This document shows, one piece after another, positions 1 to 7,993 of a stretch of 64,000 nucleotides of DNA. Origin of the DNA: AG2 sp036493735 (GTDB taxonomy: Bacteria > Gemmatimonadota > Gemmatimonadetes > Gemmatimonadales > Gemmatimonadaceae); contig DASXPH010000024.1 in NCBI GenBank assembly GCA_036493735.1, positions 62,001 through 126,000 on the forward strand. The letters are read 5' to 3'. Position 1 is the first letter of the stretch. Every line of letters starts with the position of its first letter. Below the pieces are notes generated by a model. That model did no database searches and was not told the DNA's origin. It worked only from the letters and a program-made list of their open reading frames with translations. Made by a program: the position numbers and the translations under genes.

Positions 1-8
1 TTTCAGCG

Positions 9-1370
9 ATGACATCAATCAAGGTGCCTCCGCTCGGTGAATCGATCGTCGAAGCCACCGTTTCGCGTTGGATGAAGAATGAAGGCGATCAGGTGTCGCC
101 GGGCGACACGCTGGTCGAGCTCGAGACCGACAAGATCACCGTGGAAGTGCCAGCGATGAGTCGCGGCGTGTTGACCAAGCGGCTCCACGCTGAAGGCGAC
201 ATCGTGAAAGTGAACGATCTCCTTGGCGAGATCGACGAGAGCGCCGCCGCGGCGGCGCCGAAACGTGAGCCCGCGACGGCAGCCGCGAGCAGCACGACGC
301 AGAAGAGTGGTGCGGCAGCAACGAGCACGGCGACTCCGACTCCTTCAGCGACGCCCGCGCCCACGCCGCCACCGGCCACGCCGCAGGCAGCCAAGCCCGC
401 GACGGGAGAAGTGCGCGCGTCTCCCGCAGCCGAACGTCTCGCGGCGCAGCAGAAGATCGACCTCGGCAATGTGAGTGGCACGGGCCGGGGCGGAGTCGTC
501 AGCAAGGCTGACGTGGTCGAGAGCCGCGCCGATGGCGCGACTGCCCCGTCGCGTGCGCCAGCGCCCGAAAAGGAAGCGGCGGCCTCGTCAGGCAGTGAAG
601 CCGCGCCGCAAGCGCAACGCGCGCCTGCTGCCCCCGCGCCGCCACCGCCGCCGTCGGTGCCAAGGAGCGACGGAAGTCGCGAGACGCGCGAGAAGATGTC
701 GACACGGCGTCGGCGCATTGCCGAGAACTTGCTCCAGGCGCAGCATGCAACGGCGCACCTGACGACGTTCAACGAGATCGACATGAGCGCCGTCGAGGCG
801 TTGCGCGGTCGGATCAAGGAGCGCATCGAGAAGGAGCAGGGCGTCCGGCTGTCGGTGATGCCGTTCTTCGTGAAGGCCGCGTGCCTGGCACTGAGGACGT
901 ATCCGGTCGTGAACTCGCAGATCGACGGCGACAGCGTCATCTACAAGCATTATGTGAATATGGGGATCGCCGTCGCCTCCGACGCTGGTCTCGTCGTGCC
1001 GAACATCAAGGACGCGGATCGAAAAGGCTTGCTGGACATCGCGCGCGACATTGCCGCCGTGGCGAAGAAGGCCCGCGACGGCAAGCTCACGATGGAAGAC
1101 CTCACGGGAGGCACGTTCACCATCACGAATGGTGGGGTATTCGGCTCACTCGTCTCGACGCCGATTCTGAACTATCCGCAGGTCGGCATCCTGGGGCTCC
1201 ACAAAACTCAGGAGCGGCCGGTGGCGGTCGCGGGAAAGATCGAGATCCGGCCGATGATGTACGTCGCGCTCTCCTATGACCACCGCATCATCGATGGCCA
1301 GCAGGCGGTGCTCTACCTCGTTCGCGTGAAGGAGCTGATGGAAGATCCCGCGACGATGCTGGTGGAGTGA
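9..1370 (+). CDS. sucB: Dihydrolipoyllysine succinyltransferase, E2 of 2-oxoglutarate dehydrogenase
   Basis: E2 core of the cytoplasmic 2-oxoglutarate dehydrogenase complex; it moves the succinyl group from lipoamide to CoA in the TCA cycle. The 453-residue protein has an N-terminal lipoyl domain (about 1-78) with the lipoyl-lysine in the ETDKIT motif (K42). A long Ala/Pro/Thr linker follows, then a peripheral-subunit-binding domain (about 137-172, ASPAAERLA...GTGRGG) and a C-terminal catalytic domain. The active-site motif YDHRIIDG lies near residue 425. The ATG at 9 is the only start that preserves the lipoyl strand. The E3 gene follows 134 bp downstream. The opening KVPPLGESIVEATVSRW is typical of succinyl- rather than acetyl-transferases; the E1 gene would lie upstream of the window. 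Confidence 0.95.
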   Translation: MTSIKVPPLGESIVEATVSRWMKNEGDQVSPGDTLVELETDKITVEVPAMSRGVLTKRLHAEGDIVKVNDLLGEIDESAAAAAPKREPATAAASSTTQKSGAAATSTATPTPSATPAPTPPPATPQAAKPATGEVRASPAAERLAAQQKIDLGNVSGTGRGGVVSKADVVESRADGATAPSRAPAPEKEAAASSGSEAAPQAQRAPAAPAPPPPPSVPRSDGSRETREKMSTRRRRIAENLLQAQHATAHLTTFNEIDMSAVEALRGRIKERIEKEQGVRLSVMPFFVKAACLALRTYPVVNSQIDGDSVIYKHYVNMGIAVASDAGLVVPNIKDADRKGLLDIARDIAAVAKKARDGKLTMEDLTGGTFTITNGGVFGSLVSTPILNYPQVGILGLHKTQERPVAVAGKIEIRPMMYVALSYDHRIIDGQQAVLYLVRVKELMEDPATMLVE

Positions 1371-1455
1371 CGGCGGAAATCCCTGGCGTACCTAACGAGA
1401 CAACGCCGGGCCCGCGTCAGCCGCGGCGCTCTTCCGCGTCTTTTTAGCTTTCAGA

Positions 1456-1482
1456 TGGGCCGTGACTGGTCGTTCACGGCCC
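1456..1482. other. Hairpin between sucB and lpdA
   Basis: The sucB-lpdA spacer holds an inverted repeat, GGGCCGTGA (1457-1465) and TCACGGCCC (1473-1481), with an 8-nt loop. A T-run (1440-1445) lies before it rather than after, so it does not look like a forward terminator. It may tune relative expression of the two genes. No other feature was seen in the spacer. Confidence 0.4.
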
Positions 1483-1504
1483 AGCCCTGAGACTCACTGA
1501 AACA

Positions 1505-2947
1505 ATGGCAACGCAATCAACTCCCGCTGACGTCGTCATCATCGGCGGCGGTCCCGGCGGTTATGTCGCGGCGATTCGCGCCGCGCAACTTGGGCTGTCC
1601 ACGGTGTGCGTCGAGCTGGACAAGACGCTTGGCGGCACGTGCGTGAACGTGGGCTGCATTCCCTCGAAGGCGCTCCTGGCGTCGTCCGAGCATTACGAGT
1701 TCGCGCGACTCCATGCGGCCGAGCACGGAATCAAGATCGACGGCTTGTCGCTGGATCTCGCGACGATGCTGAAGCGAAAGGACGAGGTGGTCGGCCAGAA
1801 CACGCGGGGGATCGAGTTCCTGTTCAAGAAGAACAAGATCACCTGGGCCAGGGGGAGGGGCTCGCTTCGGCGTCATGAGGGTGGCCTGGACGTCACGGTT
1901 TCTCCGAGCAGCTCGGCTGGGGGGCCCCCCCCGCAAGACAATATCGCGTCGTACGCCGCGAAAAACGTCATCATTGCCACCGGCTCCGTACCAATCGAGC
2001 TCCCATTCCTGAAATTCGACGAGGAACGCATCCTCTCGAACATCGGCGCGCTGACCATCCCGACGGTGCCACGCCATCTCATCGTCATCGGCGGAGGCGT
2101 CATCGGCCTCGAGCTCGGCTCCGTCTGGCGCCGTCTCGGCGCCAAGGTCACGGTCGTCGAGCTCATGCCAACGATTCTGCCCGGCATGGACGACGACGTC
2201 GTGAGGGAGTGCGATCGCGTCTTCCGGCGACAGGGACTCGACCTTCGGACCGGCACTCGAGTAGTGGGTGGCCGTCGCGAAGGAGACAAGATCTTCGTCG
2301 AGATCGAGAAAGACGGCGCTAAGGAAACGCTCGAGGGCGACTACACCCTCGTGGCGATCGGGCGCAAGCCATCGCTGGGTGGCCTGGACGCCGCAGCCAT
2401 CGGAATGGACGTCGGTCGTCGCGGCGAGATTCTCGTCGACGATCGAATGCGCACCGGCGCGCCTAACGTGTACGCCATCGGTGATTGCGTGCCCGGTCCG
2501 ATGCTCGCCCACAAAGCCGAGGAGGAAGGCGTCGTCGCGGCCGAGACGATCGCCGGCGAGAACGTGCACATGCACTACAAATCAATTCCGAATGTGGTGT
2601 ACACCTGGCCGGAAGTCGCCGCCGTCGGGCTCACCGAGCGACAGGTGAAGGAGAGCGGCCGAGAGTATCGCGTCGGGAAGTTTCCCTTCAGCGCCAACGG
2701 CCGGGCGCGCACCATGGGCGAGAGCGCCGGGTTCGTGAAGTTTGTCGCGGACGCCCGCACCGACGAGCTACTCGGCGCGCACCTGGTGGGGCCGAATGTG
2801 TCGGAGCTCGTCGCCGAGGTCGTACTCGGCTTCGAGTATCGTGCGTCGGCGGACGACATCGGGATGACGATTCATGCGCATCCGACGCTCTCCGAAACGA
2901 CCAAGGAAGCCGCGCTGGCGACCCTTGGCCGCGCACTGCATATCTAG
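1505..2947 (+). CDS. lpdA: Dihydrolipoyl dehydrogenase (E3)
   Basis: FAD- and NAD-dependent flavoprotein that reoxidises dihydrolipoamide in 2-oxoacid dehydrogenase complexes. The 480 residues show the FAD-binding GGGPGG motif near residue 14, the redox-active disulfide motif GGTCVNVGCIPSK (C46 and C51), a second Rossmann motif (GGGVIGLELGS, NAD) and the C-terminal dimer motif HAHPTLSE carrying the catalytic His-Glu pair. It follows sucB, as expected for an odhB-lpd operon. One oddity is a G6C8 homopolymer junction at 1919-1932. It encodes a short Ser/Gly/Pro-rich insertion (PSSSAGGPPPQD) in the FAD domain, and the frame stays open across it. The stop codon lies inside a perfect hairpin. Confidence 0.96.
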   Translation: MATQSTPADVVIIGGGPGGYVAAIRAAQLGLSTVCVELDKTLGGTCVNVGCIPSKALLASSEHYEFARLHAAEHGIKIDGLSLDLATMLKRKDEVVGQNTRGIEFLFKKNKITWARGRGSLRRHEGGLDVTVSPSSSAGGPPPQDNIASYAAKNVIIATGSVPIELPFLKFDEERILSNIGALTIPTVPRHLIVIGGGVIGLELGSVWRRLGAKVTVVELMPTILPGMDDDVVRECDRVFRRQGLDLRTGTRVVGGRREGDKIFVEIEKDGAKETLEGDYTLVAIGRKPSLGGLDAAAIGMDVGRRGEILVDDRMRTGAPNVYAIGDCVPGPMLAHKAEEEGVVAAETIAGENVHMHYKSIPNVVYTWPEVAAVGLTERQVKESGREYRVGKFPFSANGRARTMGESAGFVKFVADARTDELLGAHLVGPNVSELVAEVVLGFEYRASADDIGMTIHAHPTLSETTKEAALATLGRALHI

Positions 2948-2976
2948 TGATACGCGAAGCGTATCACTAGATATGC
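2938..2976. repeat. Perfect 18-bp stem palindrome over the lpdA stop codon
   Basis: GCATATCTAGTGATACGC (2938-2955), loop GAA, then its exact reverse complement (2959-2976). The lpdA TAG stop (2945-2947) is inside the left arm. No T-tract follows on the plus strand, so this is a REP-like or 3'-end-stabilising hairpin rather than a standard terminator. It contains CTAG twice, a tetramer often scarce in bacteria. Confidence 0.85.
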
Positions 2977-3043
2977 TCGCTGCGCTCGCATCTTATTTGA
3001 AGTCGCAAACGCGGGCGCGTTTGCTCCCGCTCCTCTCGCTGCT

Positions 3044-3106
3044 CATCCCGCGTCACGCGTCACGCATCACGCATCCCGCATCCCGCATCACGCGCCACGC
3101 ATCATG
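3044..3106. repeat. Heptad array running into a start codon
   Basis: Eight consecutive 7-bp units fitting C(A/G)(T/C)C(A/C)CG fill 3044-3099. The ninth, degenerate unit (CATCATG, 3100-3106) contains the ATG of the following GNAT gene. The array replaces the normal ribosome-binding region. No inverted partner array was found next to it. Confidence 0.8.
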
Positions 3107-3586
3107 ACTGGATACTTCGCGCAGGCGCCGCGGGTTCTGTCACGGGACGATCATGTTCCGGCGCGCGTTCTCCTCATGGGCGCGCTCGGTGTCACGCCAT
3201 ACATCGATCGGGCGATGGAAGTGCTCCGGCTGGCCGAGCGCGGCCATGACGACGAGCACCGCGCGCTCGTGATCGCTCGCGACGGAACGGTCGCCGGGCT
3301 CGCGCTTTTTGGGGCCGTCGCCGGCGCCGTGGGAGTGAGCAGAGTGCACGCGGCTGTCGTCGCGCCGAGCGTGAGTGCAGCCGATGTCGGCGAACGAATC
3401 GTCACCGCCGTCATCGACGACTCGCGCCATCGCGGCGACCGTCTCCTCGTCGCCGAGCTGCCGGATGATCCGGCGATGAGCCAGGCACGCGCCCTTCTCT
3501 CCGCCGCGGGTTTCGCGGAGGAAGGGCGTGTGCCTGATTATTTCCGCGACGGCGTTGCGCTCACCCTATTGCGACGCGAGCTCTGA
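3104..3586 (+). CDS. GNAT-family N-acetyltransferase
   Basis: Protein of 160 residues with a GNAT-like plan. The central strands contain VIARDGTVAGLALFGAVAG, and the C-terminus reads LLSAAGFAEEGRVPDYFRDGVALTLLRREL, the usual GNAT ending in which a helix-GF element leads to the last strand. The acetyl-CoA P-loop (R/Q-x-x-G-x-G/A) is not obvious, so catalytic competence is uncertain and the substrate is unknown. The ATG directly follows a heptad array with no recognisable Shine-Dalgarno sequence. It sits between lpdA and a convergent peptidoglycan-binding gene. Confidence 0.7.
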   Translation: MTGYFAQAPRVLSRDDHVPARVLLMGALGVTPYIDRAMEVLRLAERGHDDEHRALVIARDGTVAGLALFGAVAGAVGVSRVHAAVVAPSVSAADVGERIVTAVIDDSRHRGDRLLVAELPDDPAMSQARALLSAAGFAEEGRVPDYFRDGVALTLLRREL

Positions 3587-3596
3587 CGCGCTGACA

Positions 3597-4070
3597 TCAG
3601 CGACGCGTCTTGTCGGGCCGCCTTGGAGGGCGCGTCGTGTCGCGCCGCGTGGTTGGACGATGCGTCGCATTCGTGTTCGGGGGCGTGCCAGGGTTCAGCC
3701 GCGATCGATTATTTCGGCCGCTCACGCTGTCTGAAGTCGAGAAGTTCAGATTCAACGCGCGATACACATCGCTCGCATTGTTGCCCGAGATGTTGTTGTT
3801 GCGGCGGTAGCAGCTCATCGCGCTGCGCGTCCGCGAGCCCATCACTCCATCAATCGCCCCCGGATCACAGTTGGCTTGCTGGAGCGCAGTCTGGAGCTGC
3901 GTGACCTGATCGTGGTTCAGGCGAGTGTTCCGGCCGATCGCGCCTGACGAGGCCTGCCGATGGATGCGTCGCGTGCTATCGGCCCCGCGCATGCGCGTCG
4001 AGTCATTCTGCGCGGCAAGTACCGCGGGCAGCAGACTCAGCGCCATCACTGTCATTCCGAGTCTCGTCAT
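3597..4070 (-). CDS. Secreted peptidoglycan-binding domain protein
   Basis: Protein of 157 residues with an N-terminal signal peptide (MTRLGMTVMALSLLPAVLAA, cleavage after AxA). A PG_binding_1-like module spans about 51-97: LNHDQVTQLQTALQQANCDPGAIDGVMGSRTRSAM matches the family pattern VxxLQxxLxxxGYxxGxxDGxxGxxTxxA. The C-terminal 50 residues are a basic, Thr/Pro/Arg-rich low-complexity tail that could contact wall or lipopolysaccharide. A periplasmic wall-associated role is inferred. It stands alone on the minus strand. Confidence 0.8.
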   Translation of the reverse strand: MTRLGMTVMALSLLPAVLAAQNDSTRMRGADSTRRIHRQASSGAIGRNTRLNHDQVTQLQTALQQANCDPGAIDGVMGSRTRSAMSCYRRNNNISGNNASDVYRALNLNFSTSDSVSGRNNRSRLNPGTPPNTNATHRPTTRRDTTRPPRRPDKTRR

Positions 4071-4187
4071 GTGCTCCTCCTCGCGTTGACATGCATCACG
4101 ATCTCACCTTTTTGCGAAAGGCGACTCGTGTGCAATGGCTGCGCCGCGAACGAGAGAGCCATCAGAGAGTCTCGCGACTCCAACTCG

Positions 4188-4228
4188 AATAAAAACGTCA
4201 CACCCGCGGCACCATAACGCCGCGGGTG
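4188..4228 (-). terminator. Rho-independent terminator of the S9 peptidase gene
   Basis: Inverted repeat CACCCGCGGC (4201-4210) and GCCGCGGGTG (4219-4228). Read on the minus strand, the stem is followed by GTGTGACGTTTTTATT. It lies 33 bp beyond the stop of the minus-strand peptidase gene and fits an intrinsic terminator. Confidence 0.75.
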
Positions 4229-4260
4229 TAGCAGCAGCAACGCTCAACGCCCAACGCCAC

Positions 4261-6297
4261 CTACTTGCTCTTCAGCTGACCCGCCTGCACGGTCGTCGTC
4301 GTCTTGATGAATCGGTCGTACCAGGCGAGATACCGCTCGAGGCGATCCTTGCGATAGCTCGGCGTCGTTAGGCCATGGTACTGATTCGGGTAGATGACGA
4401 GTTGCGTCGGAATGCCGAGCGAGCGCAGCGCCTCATACATCTGCTCGCCACCGATGATCGGCACGTTGAAGTCCGACGCGCCGCCCATGAACAATGTTGG
4501 CGTCTTGATGCGATCCGCGTGGAAGAACGGGTACGAGATCTTGATCCAGAGCTCCTGCGCCTTCCACGGCGGCCCGACTTCCTGATTGTACTGCGTGATG
4601 TACTGATCGGTGCCGTACATCGAGAGTTGCAGCGCGCTTCCTGCGCCGGCGACCGCCGCCTTGAACCGCGGCGTCGTGGCGATAGTGTAGTCCGTGAGAA
4701 TGCCGCCGTAGCTCCAGCCGCCGATGCCGAGCCGGTCCGGATCCGCGATCCCAGCGCGAACCACTTCGTCCACGGCGCCGAGGAGATCGACGACCTCCTT
4801 GTCGCCCCAATCGGCGAAGATTGCCTTCTGATACGCGGAGCCACGACCGTTGGAACCCCGGTAGTTCACCGATAGTACAGCGTAGCCGCTCGCCGCGAAG
4901 AATTCGCGATCGAAGCTGAAGCTGTACGCGTCCTGCCCGTTAGGCCCGCCATGGATGTAGAGTATCAGCGGCAGCTTGCCGGCCGGCGCATTCGCCGGCC
5001 TAACGAGGACGCTATGCACTTCGGTGCCGTCCTTGCTCTTCGACGTGACCCCTTCGGTCGTCCCGAGCTGCAGCTGGGCGAAGAGCGAATCGTTCTGGTG
5101 AGAGAGCTGGCGCAGCGACCCGTTGTCCCACGCGAACACTTCCGCCGATCGCTCCGGCGTGGACGTCAGCAGCGCGAACTTGCCGCTCGGGCCCGTCGAG
5201 TATGACGTCACGACGCGCTTGCCAGTGACGAGGCGCTCGACCGAACCGTCGGCAACACGCACGCGCGCGAGCTGTTGTTCGCGATCGTCGGCGAGCAGCA
5301 CGTACACCGACTTGCCATCGGCGCTGAAGCTCGCGCTCGAGAGTGGACGGTCGAGTGCTGCGGTGAGCACGCGCGCCGGCGCGCTGCCGTCGCTCGGCAC
5401 AATTGCGAGTTTGCTCAAGTTGTACGCCTGATACTTCGGCTCGTCACCGCGGAAGAAGGCCAGCCATTTACCGTCGGGACTCCAGGCGGGACGTCCGTCA
5501 TCCGGACCCGCGAAATCCGTGAGCCGCTTGGGAGTGGCGCCCGCTCGCGCGTCGATGACGTAGACGTCGTTGTCACGCGTGCTGTCGGGCTGGGCGACGG
5601 GACCGCGGACGAACGCGATCTCGCGACTGTCTGGCGACCAGCTCGGCGCCTCATCGTCGTCGAGACCGGACGTCAGCGTCTCGATCTTCTTCGTCTCGAC
5701 ATCGAACAACGAGAGATGGCTCCGTTTGCTGCCGAGGTAGCCGGTGATGTCCTGTTTGAAGTTGTAGCGGTCGATGACGATCGGCTTGGGCGTCTTGTGC
5801 TCGGCCGTATCCTTGCGCGCGATCGAGTCCGTCTCCTCGTCGACGACGAGGACCATGCGCTTCGAGTCGGGGGACCAGGCGAACTCGGAGACGCCGCCCT
5901 TGAGCTGCGTGACCCGCTGCGCTTCGCCCCCGCGCCGGTCGAGAAGCCACACCTGCGCGCCCTTCCCTTCCTGTCGGCCAGAGAGAAACGCGAGATATCG
6001 TCCGTCGGGACTCCAGCGTGGCGAGCTCTCGCTCTCCGGACTGGACGTCACGCGGATGGTGGTCGCGCCATCCCAGCTCGTCATCCAGATGTCGTTGTCG
6101 GATTTGTCCTTAGCCGAGTCGACGGTGGTGACGGTGTAGGCCACCCAGGCGCCGTCGGGGGAGAGCTCGGGGTCGCGGACGTCCTTCAGCAAGTAGAGGT
6201 CGCCGCTGCGAAGCGGCCGCTTCTGCTGCGCTGCGGCGGACGCGGAGAGAAGGGTCGAACTGAAAAGGACTACGAGCGCAGCGGAGTAGCGGCGCAT
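4261..6297 (-). CDS. Secreted S9-family prolyl oligopeptidase-like peptidase
   Basis: Serine peptidase of the acylaminoacyl-peptidase/dipeptidyl-peptidase type, 678 residues. A signal peptide (MRRYSAALVVLFSSTLLSASAAAQ) directs export. An N-terminal beta-propeller with repeated LSPDG, WSPDG and FSADG blades follows, then an alpha/beta hydrolase domain. The triad reads as Ser529 in GGWSYGG, Asp609 in GASDFNVP and His641 in NQYHG. The start was set at the ATG with the complement of GGGAGG seven bases upstream; longer in-frame openings would add about 97 residues of low-complexity sequence before the signal peptide. It likely degrades peptides in the periplasm. Confidence 0.9.
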   Translation of the reverse strand: MRRYSAALVVLFSSTLLSASAAAQQKRPLRSGDLYLLKDVRDPELSPDGAWVAYTVTTVDSAKDKSDNDIWMTSWDGATTIRVTSSPESESSPRWSPDGRYLAFLSGRQEGKGAQVWLLDRRGGEAQRVTQLKGGVSEFAWSPDSKRMVLVVDEETDSIARKDTAEHKTPKPIVIDRYNFKQDITGYLGSKRSHLSLFDVETKKIETLTSGLDDDEAPSWSPDSREIAFVRGPVAQPDSTRDNDVYVIDARAGATPKRLTDFAGPDDGRPAWSPDGKWLAFFRGDEPKYQAYNLSKLAIVPSDGSAPARVLTAALDRPLSSASFSADGKSVYVLLADDREQQLARVRVADGSVERLVTGKRVVTSYSTGPSGKFALLTSTPERSAEVFAWDNGSLRQLSHQNDSLFAQLQLGTTEGVTSKSKDGTEVHSVLVRPANAPAGKLPLILYIHGGPNGQDAYSFSFDREFFAASGYAVLSVNYRGSNGRGSAYQKAIFADWGDKEVVDLLGAVDEVVRAGIADPDRLGIGGWSYGGILTDYTIATTPRFKAAVAGAGSALQLSMYGTDQYITQYNQEVGPPWKAQELWIKISYPFFHADRIKTPTLFMGGASDFNVPIIGGEQMYEALRSLGIPTQLVIYPNQYHGLTTPSYRKDRLERYLAWYDRFIKTTTTVQAGQLKSK

Positions 6298-6313
6298 GAG
6301 AAGGCCTCCCTGG

Positions 6314-6405
6314 CAGAGGGCTGAGAGTAGAGGGCAGAGGGTAACTACAAGAGCGTCGATTTGTCTATAAGGCCAGCTCCGCCCTCTGCCCCGAAACCCT
6401 CTACC
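6314..6405. repeat. Inverted heptad arrays between divergent genes
   Basis: The left half has four 7-bp units of (C/T)AGAGGG type (6314-6341). The right half (6382-6405) reads CCCTCTG CCCCGAA ACCCTCT ACC, its complement. About 40 bp of more AT-rich sequence lies between them. Unlike most such loci here it sits between divergent, not convergent, genes. Confidence 0.65.
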
Positions 6406-6454
6406 ACATGTCCAGTTCGCCGGCACCGGGCTTGCGACTGCTAGGCCCTCGATT

Positions 6455-7354
6455 ATGACCCTTCCGTCCGCGTTGAATCGGGATCGAGCGCAGTCGCTCC
6501 CGCCCGATCTGAACGCTCTCCGACAGCGCATCGAGGCGCTCGCGCGAAAGTCCGAGGCGCGGGCCATCGCTGTTTCTCTCCATGACACCGAGAACGGCAG
6601 CGAGCTGCAGTACGATGCGGATCGATGGTTTCATGGCGCGAGCACGATCAAAGTCGCGATCCTGCTCGCTGTCTACGGAGAGATCGATCGCGGTCGGCTC
6701 GCTCGGCAATCGCGATTGCACGTTCGAAATCGGTTCCTGAGCGCGTACGACGGCTCCCCTTTCCGCGTGCTCGCCGATCGCGACGCCGATTCGGAGGTGC
6801 ATGCCGCGATCGGCAAGACGATGCGCGTGAGCGAGCTCGCGCTGCACATGATCGCGACGAGCAGCAACCTGGCGACGAATCTCCTACTCGACCTCATCGG
6901 TCTCGAAACAGTGCAGCGTACCATCGTGCGTTTCGGCCTAACGGGCGTCGACGTTCGCCGCGGCGTCGAGGATGAGAAGGCGTACGAGCACGGGATCGTC
7001 AATCGCGTCACGGCGAACGGACTCGTCTCGCTCCTGCGTCTGATCGCCGAAGAACGGGCGTACACGCCGGAGCTATCCCGGGAGATGCTCGACATCCTGC
7101 ATCAGCAGGAATTCAAGAAGGGCATTCCGGCGCGGCTGCCCCGAGAAGTCCGCGTCGCGCACAAGACGGGGGACATCTCGACGGTGGCCCACGATGCCGG
7201 CGTGGTTTACGCGCCGAGTCGGAAGCCGTACGTGATCGCCATTCTCAGCGAGTGGTCGGCGGACGTGGGGAGCCGATCGACGATGATCGCGTCGATCTCA
7301 CAGCTGGTGTACGAGGGGCTCCGCGGCTCCGCGAGCGAGGCGGCGAATGCCTGA
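6455..7354 (+). CDS. Class A beta-lactamase-fold serine hydrolase
   Basis: Protein of 299 residues in the beta-lactamase2/PBP-like superfamily. The nucleophile motif is GASTIK (S63, K66), the SxN-equivalent is TSSN (136-138) and the third box is HKTG (K237). No signal peptide is visible, so the protein is either cytoplasmic or has a start further upstream, which is unusual for a beta-lactamase. The next gene overlaps its end by 8 bp, and both sit in an apparent operon with an amide-ligase-like gene. True penicillin hydrolysis is possible, but a role on an endogenous peptide or ester fits the context equally well. Confidence 0.8.
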   Translation: MTLPSALNRDRAQSLPPDLNALRQRIEALARKSEARAIAVSLHDTENGSELQYDADRWFHGASTIKVAILLAVYGEIDRGRLARQSRLHVRNRFLSAYDGSPFRVLADRDADSEVHAAIGKTMRVSELALHMIATSSNLATNLLLDLIGLETVQRTIVRFGLTGVDVRRGVEDEKAYEHGIVNRVTANGLVSLLRLIAEERAYTPELSREMLDILHQQEFKKGIPARLPREVRVAHKTGDISTVAHDAGVVYAPSRKPYVIAILSEWSADVGSRSTMIASISQLVYEGLRGSASEAANA

Positions 7355-7979
7355 CGTGAAGACGGCGACGCTGCGAATCGTGGATGGCTTCCGGCTCGAC
7401 AAGCCGCGACGCGACGCCCTGATGCCTGGCGGCGTACTCAGCGACCGGGAAGGCCGCACCCGGCAGTTGCCGCGCTACTTCTACGAAGTCGACTCGTGGG
7501 AAGCGGCGCTCGAGCACGAGCTGGCTCCGCACTTCAATATGTGGGAGTTCGTCCAGACGGATGTTCGTGAGGCGACGCCGCTGCGCTTCTTTCCCCGTTA
7601 TGTGCCGTGCGCGGTGACGCTGACCGCGGCACTCCTCGAGCGATTCCGGGAGGCGGTCGGCGAGCCGGTTCGTATCGCGGCGAATGGGGGTTACCGATCG
7701 CCGCAGCACAACCTGACCAGTCACGCGTCGACGCACTGCTGGGCATCGGCGGTGAACATCTATCGCATCGGCGACGATTACCTCGACACGCGAGAGCGAA
7801 TCGAGCGATATGCGGAGATCGCGCGGGATGCGCTGCCGGGAGCGTGGATCCGGCCGGCTGGCGAGGACCGCGGCTTCTCCGACGATCACCTCCATCTCGA
7901 TTTTGGGTACGTCGTCGCGGTGCCGCACGACGCCCCTGGCGACCCCTTCAACCCGAAGCTCGAGGGCGACCCGCTGTGA
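7347..7979 (+). CDS. Peptidase M15-like protein with an altered zinc ligand
   Basis: Protein of 210 residues. NGGYRSPQHN (113-122) and ASTHCWASAVNIY (127-139) match the M15 D-Ala-D-Ala carboxypeptidase/endolysin core (GYRxxxxN, SxHxxGxAxD), and DDHLHLDFGY (179-188) supplies the third ligand region. The ligand usually an aspartate (AxD) is Asn137 here, and the glycine of SxHxxG is replaced. Metal binding or catalysis may therefore differ from the family. It starts inside the end of the beta-lactamase-fold gene, so translation is coupled. A murein peptide or a small-molecule peptide could be the ligand. Confidence 0.65.
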   Translation: MPDVKTATLRIVDGFRLDKPRRDALMPGGVLSDREGRTRQLPRYFYEVDSWEAALEHELAPHFNMWEFVQTDVREATPLRFFPRYVPCAVTLTAALLERFREAVGEPVRIAANGGYRSPQHNLTSHASTHCWASAVNIYRIGDDYLDTRERIERYAEIARDALPGAWIRPAGEDRGFSDDHLHLDFGYVVAVPHDAPGDPFNPKLEGDPL

Positions 7980-7993
7980 GCGGGTAACGGAGC

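Noticed and set aside
5275..6324. A 349-codon plus-strand frame inside the S9 peptidase gene
   Set aside because: Antisense to a gene with intact signal peptide and catalytic triad; no motif of its own.
6298..6588. N-terminal extension of the S9 peptidase to 775 residues
   Set aside because: The extension is low-complexity, runs through a repeat array and would bury the signal peptide; a good Shine-Dalgarno sequence supports the later ATG.
6455..7354. Antibiotic-resistance beta-lactamase
   Set aside because: No signal peptide is seen and the operon context is an M15-like and a ligase gene; the fold alone does not show drug hydrolysis.
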